NCBI RefSeq assembly: GCF_024807845.1
Contig: NZ_JANUEQ010000008.1
Coordinates: 1-64,000, forward strand
DNA length: 64,000 nucleotides
Source: Klebsiella sp. BIGb0407
GTDB lineage: Bacteria; Pseudomonadota; Gammaproteobacteria; Enterobacterales; Enterobacteriaceae
Direction: 5' to 3'
In this document: one piece after another, positions 48,632 through 55,746 of the stretch
Layout: each line of letters starts with the position of its first letter
How positions within the stretch are numbered: position 1 is the stretch's first letter
Translations under genes and position numbers: made by a program
Notes under the pieces: model-generated
Told to the model about the DNA's origin: nothing
Database searches by the model: none
What the model saw: the letters and a program-made list of their open reading frames with translations, nothing else

Positions 48632-50356
48632 TTAAAGCGGCGAATTTTTACGTTCGATGCCGTAACGTTCTATCTCTTTGTAAGGCACCACAATGGAGGT
48701 TTTCTTACGCACATCGACGACCGTCATGCGGTCGGTGCAGGAATAGCAAGGATCGAGACTACCGATGATAAGCGGTGCATCAGATACCGTATTGCCGCGT
48801 AACATATAGCGAAGCGTTGGCCAGTTAGCGTAGGTGGCGGCACGGCAGCGCCAGCGGAACAGTTTCTGGTTATCACCGGTCATGCTCCAGTGAACATCAT
48901 CCCCACGCGGGGCTTCAGCAAAACCGAGGGCAAAACGATGCGGAATATAGTTGAAACCTTCCACCGCCAGCGGACCGCTGGGCAGGTTTTGCAGGCCAAA
49001 CTCAATCATATCCAGCGAGTTGAACACTTCGTGAATACGCACTTTTAAGCGGGAATAGACGTCATTTCCGGTTTCGCTATAGAGCTCAAAAGGTAATTTT
49101 GAGTAACCGGCATAAGGATGATCCTGGCGCATATCACGACGATGACCGCTGCCACGCACCATTGGCCCGACGTTACTGAAATCACGCGCTACCTGCGGGT
49201 CAAGAATACCGACCCCGACGCTACGCTGTTCGGTATTGGCGGTACTGAGAAGAATATTAACCAGGTCGTTCAGCTCCCGGCGCATGCCACCCGCCAGTGC
49301 GATAGTGGCTATCATGTCATCTTTGAGAATATCGCGGCGCATACCGCCAATCAGGTTCATACCGTAGGTTTTACGTGCCCCGGTGAGGATCTCCGCCATC
49401 TTCATTGACTGCTCTCTGACGCGGAAAAACTGCATAAAACCGGAGTCAAAACCGACAAAGTGACAAGCTAACCCGAGGTTAAGCAGGTGGCTGTGCAGGC
49501 GTTCGACCTCAAGCAAGATAGAACGGATCATCTGAGCGCGTTCAGGGACTTCAATGCCCATCGCATTTTCGACCGAAGAGGTATAAGCCACGCTGTGGGT
49601 AAAACCACAGATCCCACATACCCGGTCTGAGAGGAAGGTGACTTCGTTATAACCCATACGGGTTTCCGCCAGTTTCTCCATGCCACGGTGCACGTAAAAC
49701 AGACGATAGTCGGCATCGATAATATCCTCGCCATCAACAAACAGGCGGAAGTGTCCGGGTTCGTCAGAAGTGACGTGAAGCGGACCAATCGGCACAATAT
49801 TGCTGCTCTCTTTGGCCTCAGAAATAAACGGATAGGTTTCTGTATCGGTAGTTGGCGCCGGGCGCTGACGATAATCCATCGCATCTTTACGCAGAGGATA
49901 TAAATCATCCGGCCAGTCATCCGGTAACACCAGTCGACGCTCATCCGGTAGCCCGACAGGGCGCAAACCATACATATCGCGGACTTCACGTTCACCCCAG
50001 ACCGCCGCAGGAACACGCGGTGTCACGGAAGGGAATTCCAGGGAAACAGGATCAACTTCAGCACGTACTGTTATCCAGCACTTCACCCCTTTTTCCATCG
50101 ACAGCACGTAATACAGCGCATAATTGCCGCAGAGGGTACGTTCGTCGTTACCGAACAGCACGGAAAGCCAGCCACCCTGCTGGTAATACAGCCATTCAAC
50201 CACTTCAGGTAACCAGTTGAGCCTGATGGTGACGGTGGCCTGGGTATCGGTTTGCCAGCTGCTGCCTAAAATGGCCGATGGGAATTGCTTTTCGAGATCC
50301 GCCAGATACGCTTTGCCGACCGGGTTTTGATTTAATGCAGTATTGAATTCATTCAT
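48632..50356 (-). CDS. hycE: hydrogenase 3 large subunit HycE
   Basis: HycE is the catalytic [NiFe] subunit. The N-terminal NuoC-like part (LPEVVEWLYYQQGGWLSVLFGNDER; VPAAVWGEREVRDMYGL) is fused to the NuoD-like hydrogenase part. The nickel ligands are in DRVCGICGFTHS and DPCYSCTDR. A 31-residue tail after that arginine (MTVVDVRKK... ending KNSPL) is the piece HycI removes. ATG 50356 (MNEFNTALNQNP) follows GGAAGAGG and gives 574 residues against 569 in E. coli. Every feature of an active enzyme is present. What is missing is upstream: hycC and hycD should lie between hycB and this gene. Confidence 0.97.
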   Translation of the reverse strand: MNEFNTALNQNPVGKAYLADLEKQFPSAILGSSWQTDTQATVTIRLNWLPEVVEWLYYQQGGWLSVLFGNDERTLCGNYALYYVLSMEKGVKCWITVRAEVDPVSLEFPSVTPRVPAAVWGEREVRDMYGLRPVGLPDERRLVLPDDWPDDLYPLRKDAMDYRQRPAPTTDTETYPFISEAKESSNIVPIGPLHVTSDEPGHFRLFVDGEDIIDADYRLFYVHRGMEKLAETRMGYNEVTFLSDRVCGICGFTHSVAYTSSVENAMGIEVPERAQMIRSILLEVERLHSHLLNLGLACHFVGFDSGFMQFFRVREQSMKMAEILTGARKTYGMNLIGGMRRDILKDDMIATIALAGGMRRELNDLVNILLSTANTEQRSVGVGILDPQVARDFSNVGPMVRGSGHRRDMRQDHPYAGYSKLPFELYSETGNDVYSRLKVRIHEVFNSLDMIEFGLQNLPSGPLAVEGFNYIPHRFALGFAEAPRGDDVHWSMTGDNQKLFRWRCRAATYANWPTLRYMLRGNTVSDAPLIIGSLDPCYSCTDRMTVVDVRKKTSIVVPYKEIERYGIERKNSPL

Positions 50357-50465
50357 TACAAAGCCTCTTCCCACAGTCGTGAGATAAGAAAAATGTCAGG
50401 TCAGCCAGCAGTCCGCTTTGAAACTAATCTCAGAGATGCCGGAGCCATTGGAAATATTGTTGTGA
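50357..50465 (-). other. 109-base hycB-hycE junction where hycC and hycD are missing
   Basis: In E. coli about 2.8 kb encoding HycC (NuoL-like, 608 residues) and HycD (NuoH-like, 307 residues) separate hycB from hycE. Here only 109 bases do. I translated the minus strand in all frames. One frame begins with ATG and reads 15 codons to TGA. Another reads 14 codons (PDIFLISRLWEEAL) to a TAA that overlaps the hycE ATG as TAATG, the kind of coupling expected at the end of a lost hycD. I see no recognisable HycC or HycD sequence. The ribosome site of hycE is intact. Confidence 0.85.
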
Positions 50466-51092
50466 TTATTTGGCTCCCTCATCAGGGACATCGAAGGTGG
50501 TCAGCCTGGTCGAAAAGACATTCATCGCATTCAGCCGTTTTTGCTGGCTGGCATTCTCACTTAGTGCCGGGGTGACCAGCGTGATGGCCTGTGTCGGACA
50601 AGTTTTAATACAGGCCGGGCCTTCAGAGCTGAAATTGCACAAGTCGCATTTCACCGCTACCGCACGCACGCCCGGCACACAGTCCAGGAACGGACTGACA
50701 GCCCGCGGTGGACGTGGGGCAGGTCGTGCTTTTGAGGTATTACAGTCCAGGGGGATATCCAGAGGTGTACTGCCGGAGAAGGTAATGGCGCCGAATGGGC
50801 AGGCGAGTGCGCAGAGTTTGCAGCTCACGCACAGACTTTCATTCAGATAAATGGCGTCATTTTCGCGTGTGATAGCATTGACCGGACACACCTGGGCGCA
50901 AGGGGCATCTTCACACTGGTGACACATCACCGGTGCCGAATCCAGACGGTTCCTCATCACTTGTAGACGGGGTGCGGATTGTAAACCCTGGCGTTGATGC
51001 TCCTGCGAACAACTCGCCATACAGGTATTGCAGCCGATACACAGTTTCGGATCGGCTATCACATATTGATTCATGGCATGTTTAACGCTCAT
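50466..51092 (-). CDS. hycB: formate hydrogenlyase electron-transfer subunit HycB
   Basis: HycB carries electrons from FdhF to the hydrogenase and holds four [4Fe4S] clusters: CIGCNTCMASC, CHQCEDAPCAQVCP, CVSCKLCALACP and CDLCNFSSEGPACIKTCP. The 208-residue protein resembles E. coli HycB (203) closely, including the SGSTPLDIP insert. ATG 51092 follows GAGGAG; the second Met (51074) aligns with the E. coli start. In the complex of E. coli it docks on HycF and HycC-side surfaces; here HycC is not encoded. Confidence 0.95.
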   Translation of the reverse strand: MSVKHAMNQYVIADPKLCIGCNTCMASCSQEHQRQGLQSAPRLQVMRNRLDSAPVMCHQCEDAPCAQVCPVNAITRENDAIYLNESLCVSCKLCALACPFGAITFSGSTPLDIPLDCNTSKARPAPRPPRAVSPFLDCVPGVRAVAVKCDLCNFSSEGPACIKTCPTQAITLVTPALSENASQQKRLNAMNVFSTRLTTFDVPDEGAK

Positions 51093-51146
51093 GAAGTCTC
51101 CTCAGTATTTCATCAAAAGTGACGAAATCGGCACTTAATTTGATAT

Positions 51147-51163
51147 TTCGACATTTATGTCGG
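51147..51163. promoter_or_regulatory. CGACA-N4-TGTCG site between hycA and hycB
   Basis: A clean inverted repeat TTCGACATTTATGTCGG lies in the hycA-hycB gap. E. coli also has an FhlA-binding element in this gap, and the half-site TGTCG is shared with the upstream candidates. Confidence 0.5.
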
Positions 51164-51234
51164 AGTTGAACCCAGTAAAAACGGTGCTGAAATATCTCTT
51201 TACTGCCGCAGCAATAATTTATTTCAGAATTAAC

Positions 51235-51702
51235 TCAGGCATTGCCGAGTAATTTTTCGAGCTGCGGATGAATAGGTTGATTACTTTTCAGCGAATCAAA
51301 AATACACTGATAAATAGCTGAAATTTTACTGAGATAATGTTCCAGCACCGCGTTTTTATCTTTGATATCCACAGAGCCATCGACTAAGCCTTCTTCGCTC
51401 AGCGTGGCATGGGCAAATGTTTTAAAATCATCGACTTCATTGCTATGCGCCATATTCAGGCTGTAAACAATATCCTGGCTATAGAAGTCGTCACTGAGGT
51501 AAATACTGACGGAAAAATAGTCAAACAGCGTAAAGCAGACACCCCTCTCTTCGCCGCAGCTGAAATCATGATTTATCTTTTTATTTGAATGGGTTACTGC
51601 CTGCGTCAGACTGTTCTGATAGAGGCTCCATTGCGCTTTCAGATGGTTGTTTTTGCTGGCAATGTAATCTGCTTTATTGGTCAGATCGCTCAGAGTACTC
51701 AT
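51235..51702 (-). CDS. hycA: formate hydrogenlyase regulatory protein HycA
   Basis: HycA opposes FhlA and dampens expression of the FHL regulon in E. coli. The 155-residue protein has the family outline (KADYIASKNNHLKAQWSLYQNSLTQAV; HDFSCGEERGVCFTLFDYFSVSIYLSD; AVLEHYLSKISAIYQCIFD). First gene of the hyc operon, 142 bases before hycB. Confidence 0.92.
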   Translation of the reverse strand: MSTLSDLTNKADYIASKNNHLKAQWSLYQNSLTQAVTHSNKKINHDFSCGEERGVCFTLFDYFSVSIYLSDDFYSQDIVYSLNMAHSNEVDDFKTFAHATLSEEGLVDGSVDIKDKNAVLEHYLSKISAIYQCIFDSLKSNQPIHPQLEKLLGNA

Positions 51703-51797
51703 TGTTATTACCCGTAATTAAATGATGTGCCGGTGCCTTTTTTTATTCGCCGGGATGCAAAAAGTGACGACAAAAAGAGGGTGCATACACTGGTACT

Positions 51798-51814
51798 GGC
51801 ATAAAGCGTGCCAG
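51798..51814 (-). promoter_or_regulatory. sigma-54 promoter of the hyc operon
   Basis: On the minus strand CTGGCACG, CTTT, ATGCC: GG and GC are spaced 10 bases apart as required at minus-24/minus-12. It lies about 95 bases before hycA. Confidence 0.85.
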
Positions 51815-51893
51815 TTTCCACAATTTTTTGATTACTTATTTATTATTAATAAGTTAAAGCGACTGCTAATTATTTTCCTGACCGGGTGAAAAG

Positions 51894-51930
51894 TACGATG
51901 ACATGTCGATGACACTTTATTTCGACATAT
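51894..51930. promoter_or_regulatory. probable FhlA activator site between hyc and hyp operons
   Basis: ATGACATGTCGATGACA followed by TTTCGACAT: several TGTCG/TGACA half-sites in both directions. It lies about 80-115 bases from each of the two divergent sigma-54 promoters, so it could serve both, as in E. coli. Confidence 0.6.
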
Positions 51931-51976
51931 ATGATGGCGCGTTATTGAGGGGTATTCTGAACCTTCTCATTATTTC

Positions 51977-51992
51977 TGGCATCAATATTGCA
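51977..51992 (+). promoter_or_regulatory. sigma-54 promoter of hypABCDE
   Basis: TGGCAT-CAATA-TTGCA, a near-consensus minus-24/minus-12 element, about 48 bases before the hypA start. Confidence 0.88.
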
Positions 51993-52039
51993 GTCACTCT
52001 TTCATACTCTCTTTATTAATCTCCGGATGGCGGATAATA

Positions 52040-52384
52040 ATGCACGAGATCACCTTATGTCAGAATGCGGTAGAAATAATGCAGCAGTTTGGGCGGCAAA
52101 ATAATGCCCGGAAAATTACCGCGGTCTGGATGGAAATAGGCGCCTTTTCCTGTGTAGAGCCGGAAGCGGTGCAATTTTGCTTTGAACTGGCGTGTCGTGA
52201 AACGCTCGCTGAAGGCTGCGAATTACATCTTGAAACACCACAGGCCGAAAGCTGGTGCTATCACTGCCAGCAGGAGATCACCTTACTCAGCCCTAGTGTG
52301 CTGCTCTGCCCGATCTGCGGCGGACGAGATGTGCGAGTGGTCGCTGACGACGGCATGAAAATTAAACGAATTGAAATCGAATAA
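52040..52384 (+). CDS. hypA: hydrogenase nickel insertion protein HypA
   Basis: HypA delivers nickel to the large subunit together with HypB. The 114-residue protein begins [14 protein letters not shown], with His2 of the nickel site, and has the zinc-binding pairs CYHCQ and CPICGG. Full length. First gene of hypABCDE. Confidence 0.96.
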   Translation: MHEITLCQNAVEIMQQFGRQNNARKITAVWMEIGAFSCVEPEAVQFCFELACRETLAEGCELHLETPQAESWCYHCQQEITLLSPSVLLCPICGGRDVRVVADDGMKIKRIEIE

Positions 52385-52413
52385 CGGGTAGCGGTTTACC
52401 CGGGGAGAAAGCT

Positions 52414-53187
52414 ATGTGTAGTACCTGCGGTTGTGCCAGCGGCGAACTTCGTATCGAAGGCGTCAGCCCTGAACACACTCATCACCATTCCCACGAACAT
52501 TCTCATGCTGACAGTCACGGACTGCCGTTTGCGCCACGTCGGCTGGTGGATATCGAAATGGACGTGCTGGCGAAAAATAACCATATCGCGACCCATAATC
52601 GCGAGCATTTTGCCACAGCGAAGATTGTGGCACTGAATCTGGTGTCCAGCCCGGGCTCAGGTAAAACCACCTTGCTGACCAGCACCCTGACTCGCTTAGC
52701 TGCTCAGGTTGACTGCGCGGTCATCGAAGGTGACCAGCAAACCACCAATGATGCTGACCGTATCCGTGCCACCGGGGTTCCCGCCATTCAGGTTAATACC
52801 GGCAAAGGTTGTCATCTGGATGCGCAGATGGTTCACGATGCGCTGCATCAGCTAGCGCCGAAAAATAACAGCCTGCTGTTTATAGAAAATGTCGGAAACC
52901 TGGTGTGCCCGGCCAGCTTTGATCTTGGCGAACGCCATAAAGTAGCGGTGCTATCCGTCACTGAAGGGGAAGATAAACCGCTGAAGTATCCGCATATGTT
53001 TGCCGCTTCAAGCCTGATGATTTTGAATAAAATTGACCTGCTGCCCTATGTCAATTTTGACGTCGAAACCTGCATCGCCAATGCCCGCCAGGTGAATCCG
53101 CAGATTGAAGTGATCCAGCTTTCCGCCACCAGCGGCGAGGGTATGGAGCTGTGGCTGACATGGCTGGAGCAACAACTATGTGCATAG
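52414..53187 (+). CDS. hypB: hydrogenase nickel insertion GTPase HypB
   Basis: HypB is the GTPase in nickel insertion. The N-terminal CxxCGC nickel motif ([11 protein letters not shown]) is followed by a histidine-rich stretch ([16 protein letters not shown], residues about 28-43) and the G domain: P-loop [46 protein letters not shown]. The 257-residue protein is shorter than E. coli HypB (290). The histidine cluster suggests extra nickel binding or storage. Its end overlaps hypC by 10 bases. Confidence 0.96.
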   Translation: MCSTCGCASGELRIEGVSPEHTHHHSHEHSHADSHGLPFAPRRLVDIEMDVLAKNNHIATHNREHFATAKIVALNLVSSPGSGKTTLLTSTLTRLAAQVDCAVIEGDQQTTNDADRIRATGVPAIQVNTGKGCHLDAQMVHDALHQLAPKNNSLLFIENVGNLVCPASFDLGERHKVAVLSVTEGEDKPLKYPHMFAASSLMILNKIDLLPYVNFDVETCIANARQVNPQIEVIQLSATSGEGMELWLTWLEQQLCA

Positions 53188-53456
53188 GCATTCCGGGACA
53201 AATTGTTGCCCTGCATCAACAGCAGCCCGACCATGCCTGGGCTGAGGTTTGCGGGCTACGACGTGAAGTGAATATTGCGCTGGTCTCTGAGGGAGATCCC
53301 GAAGCTTTGATAGGCTGCTGGGTGTTAATCCACGTTGGCTTTGCCCTCAGCCGGTTAGATGAGCAGGAAGCGCTGGAAACCTTGGCGGCATTACATGCCA
53401 TGGAAGAAGTCGAGGCGGATGTTGCCCTGTTCCTCGGCGCCGGGGAGGCCAGATAA
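53178..53456 (+). CDS. hypC: hydrogenase maturation chaperone HypC
   Basis: HypC works with HypD to build the Fe(CN)2CO unit and hands it to HycE. It starts [10 protein letters not shown], with the essential Cys2, and is 92 residues. It overlaps the hypB stop (ATG 53178) and ends TAATG with hypD. Confidence 0.96.
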   Translation: MCIGIPGQIVALHQQQPDHAWAEVCGLRREVNIALVSEGDPEALIGCWVLIHVGFALSRLDEQEALETLAALHAMEEVEADVALFLGAGEAR

Positions 53457-54628
53457 TGCGTTTTGTTGATGAATTCCGCGACCCTCAACTGGCAAAAACG
53501 CTGATTGAACGGCTACACCAGCGGGCGGCATTCCTGCCCTACAGCGCGAAAAAACCGATGCAGATTATGGAAGTTTGCGGCGGTCATACTCATGCTATTT
53601 TTAAATTCGGCCTCGATAAACTGCTGCCCCCACAGCTGGAATTTATTCATGGTCCTGGCTGCCCGGTGTGTGTATTACCTATGGGGCGCATTGATGCCTG
53701 CTGCGAAATCGCTTCTCACCCTGAGGTGATTTTTTGTACCTTTGGTGACGCCTTGCGGGTGCCGGGAAAACAAGGCTCCCTGATCCAGGCGCGTGAGCGT
53801 GGGGCCGATGTCCGGGTGGTTTACTCCCCACTTGATGCCCTGAAACTGGTGCGTGAAAATCCTGAACGGCAAGTGGTCTTCTTCGCCCTGGGCTTTGAAA
53901 CCACGATGCCCGTCACCGCCGTCACCCTGCAGCAGGCACGACGCGAAGGTCTGACCAATTTTAGCGTCTTTTGCCAGCATATCAGCCTGATGCCAACTTT
54001 ACGCAGTCTGCTTTCGCAGCCGGATGTGCGGATTGATGCCTTCCTGGCACCCGGCCACGTCAGCATGATAACCGGCATCACTCCCTATCATTTTATCAAT
54101 GAAGAGTTTAGTAAACCCTTGGTTATCAGTGGCTTTGAACCGCTGGATATGCTGCAAAGTGTGCTGATGCTGGTAGAGCAAGTTTGTGAGCAAACCTGTA
54201 AAACCGAGAATCAATACAGCCGCGTGGTACCGACCGAGGGTAACCTGCTTGCACAAAAGGCGATGAACGAAGTCTTTATGCTTGCTGGAAGCAGCGAGTG
54301 GCGTGGACTAGGCTTAATTGAAGAGTCCGGTATTTCCCTGACTGACGCCTACGCGAGCTTTGATGCCGAACGCCGCTTCAGTCCGCAGGCTCAGTCAGTT
54401 GCCGACGATCCGCGTTCCCGTTGCGGTGAAGTGTTAACCGGGCGCTGTAAACCCCATGAATGTCCATTGTTCGGTAGCGGCTGTACGCCGCATAACGCAT
54501 TTGGGGCACTGATGGTCTCTTCAGAAGGGGCCTGTGCCGCATGGTATCAGTATCGTCATCAGGAAGAGGCTCTCGCGAATAAACCTCAGCCCAAGTGCCA
54601 ACAACAGAAGGTCAGTCAGGATGAATGA
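53456..54628 (+). CDS. hypD: hydrogenase maturation iron-sulfur protein HypD
   Basis: HypD holds a [4Fe4S] cluster and is the scaffold for iron ligand assembly. Conserved parts are MEVCGGHTHAIFKFGLDKLLP, HGPGCPVCVLPMGRID, FFALGFETTMPVT, FAPGHVSMITG-type sequence and C-terminal cysteines (RCGEVLTGRCKPHECPLFGSGCTP). 390 residues, with a C-terminal extension of about 17 residues compared with E. coli HypD (373). Confidence 0.96.
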   Translation: MRFVDEFRDPQLAKTLIERLHQRAAFLPYSAKKPMQIMEVCGGHTHAIFKFGLDKLLPPQLEFIHGPGCPVCVLPMGRIDACCEIASHPEVIFCTFGDALRVPGKQGSLIQARERGADVRVVYSPLDALKLVRENPERQVVFFALGFETTMPVTAVTLQQARREGLTNFSVFCQHISLMPTLRSLLSQPDVRIDAFLAPGHVSMITGITPYHFINEEFSKPLVISGFEPLDMLQSVLMLVEQVCEQTCKTENQYSRVVPTEGNLLAQKAMNEVFMLAGSSEWRGLGLIEESGISLTDAYASFDAERRFSPQAQSVADDPRSRCGEVLTGRCKPHECPLFGSGCTPHNAFGALMVSSEGACAAWYQYRHQEEALANKPQPKCQQQKVSQDE

Positions 54629-55643
54629 GAACAAACAAGTTATCACCATGGCGCATGGCAGCGGTGGTCGCGCGATGCAGCAGATAATCGAACAGATGTT
54701 CCTCAGCGCGTTTGATAATCCCTGGCTTAATGAACGGGAAGATGGTGCGCGCTTGTCGCTAGCCAGTCTGACTGCGCAGGGCGACCGACTGGCATTTACT
54801 ACCGACAGCTACGTGATTGACCCGATTTTTTTCCCGGGCGGTAATATCGGTAAACTGGCGGTCTGCGGAACGGCAAACGATCTGGCTGTGAGTGGTGCAA
54901 CCCCGGCCTATCTTTCCTGCGGTTTTATTCTGGAAGAAGGGTTGCCGCTCGATGACTTACAGAAAATTGTTAGCGCCATGGCGCAGACGGCAAGGGATGC
55001 GGGAATTGCGATTGTCACCGGTGATACCAAAGTGGTTCAGCGAGGCGCTGCCGATAAAATATTTATTAATACCGCCGGGATTGGCGTTATTCCGACCGAA
55101 GTGAACTGGGCGGCAACTCATATTAAAGCTGGCGATAAAGTCATAGTCAGCGGCACTTTGGGTGACCACGGGGCCGCTATTCTTAACCTGCGCGAAAATT
55201 TAGGCATGGATTTAGGGGTCGAGAGTGACTGTGCCGTGCTGGCACCGATGATTGCTCCTCTGCGTGAACAAGCTGGGGTTCATGCTCTGCGTGATGCAAC
55301 CCGTGGCGGCGTGAACGCGATTTTACATGAGTTCAGTGCCGCCAGTGGTTTTGGTATTTGTATCGATGAAAATAGCCTGCCGGTAAAACCGGCGGTGCGT
55401 GGCATTTGTGAACTGCTGGGCCTGGAGCCGCTGAATTTTGCCAACGAAGGCAAAATGGTGGTGGTCGTGTCAGCCGAGGAAGAAGAGGCGGTACTGGCGC
55501 TATTACGTAGCCATCCGCTGGGCATGGATGCCGCGACCATCGGTGAGGTGACAGAAAACCCACAAGTGTGTTTGCGCGGTGCTTTGGGTATTTCTCGCCA
55601 GTTAATGCTACCTCACGCAGAACCTTTACCCCGTATTTGTTGA
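54621..55643 (+). CDS. hypE: hydrogenase maturation protein HypE
   Basis: HypE dehydrates its carbamoylated C-terminal cysteine to thiocyanate, the source of the cyanide ligands. It starts MNENKQVITMAHGSGGRAMQQIIEQMF at ATG 54621, overlapping the hypD stop by 8 bases, and ends in PRIC with the acceptor cysteine. The ATP-binding AIRS-type folds have TDSYVIDPIFFPGG and DATRGGVNAILHEF. 340 residues. Confidence 0.96.
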   Translation: MNENKQVITMAHGSGGRAMQQIIEQMFLSAFDNPWLNEREDGARLSLASLTAQGDRLAFTTDSYVIDPIFFPGGNIGKLAVCGTANDLAVSGATPAYLSCGFILEEGLPLDDLQKIVSAMAQTARDAGIAIVTGDTKVVQRGAADKIFINTAGIGVIPTEVNWAATHIKAGDKVIVSGTLGDHGAAILNLRENLGMDLGVESDCAVLAPMIAPLREQAGVHALRDATRGGVNAILHEFSAASGFGICIDENSLPVKPAVRGICELLGLEPLNFANEGKMVVVVSAEEEEAVLALLRSHPLGMDAATIGEVTENPQVCLRGALGISRQLMLPHAEPLPRIC

Positions 55644-55746
55644 TCTTGTCTGGGGCTCGACTACGTTGAAAGGAGTACACTTTTTTCAGCGTCTTAATTT
55701 TTGAAACAACCTGTTTCCATAATCGATGTTATTTAGAGCAAACACT

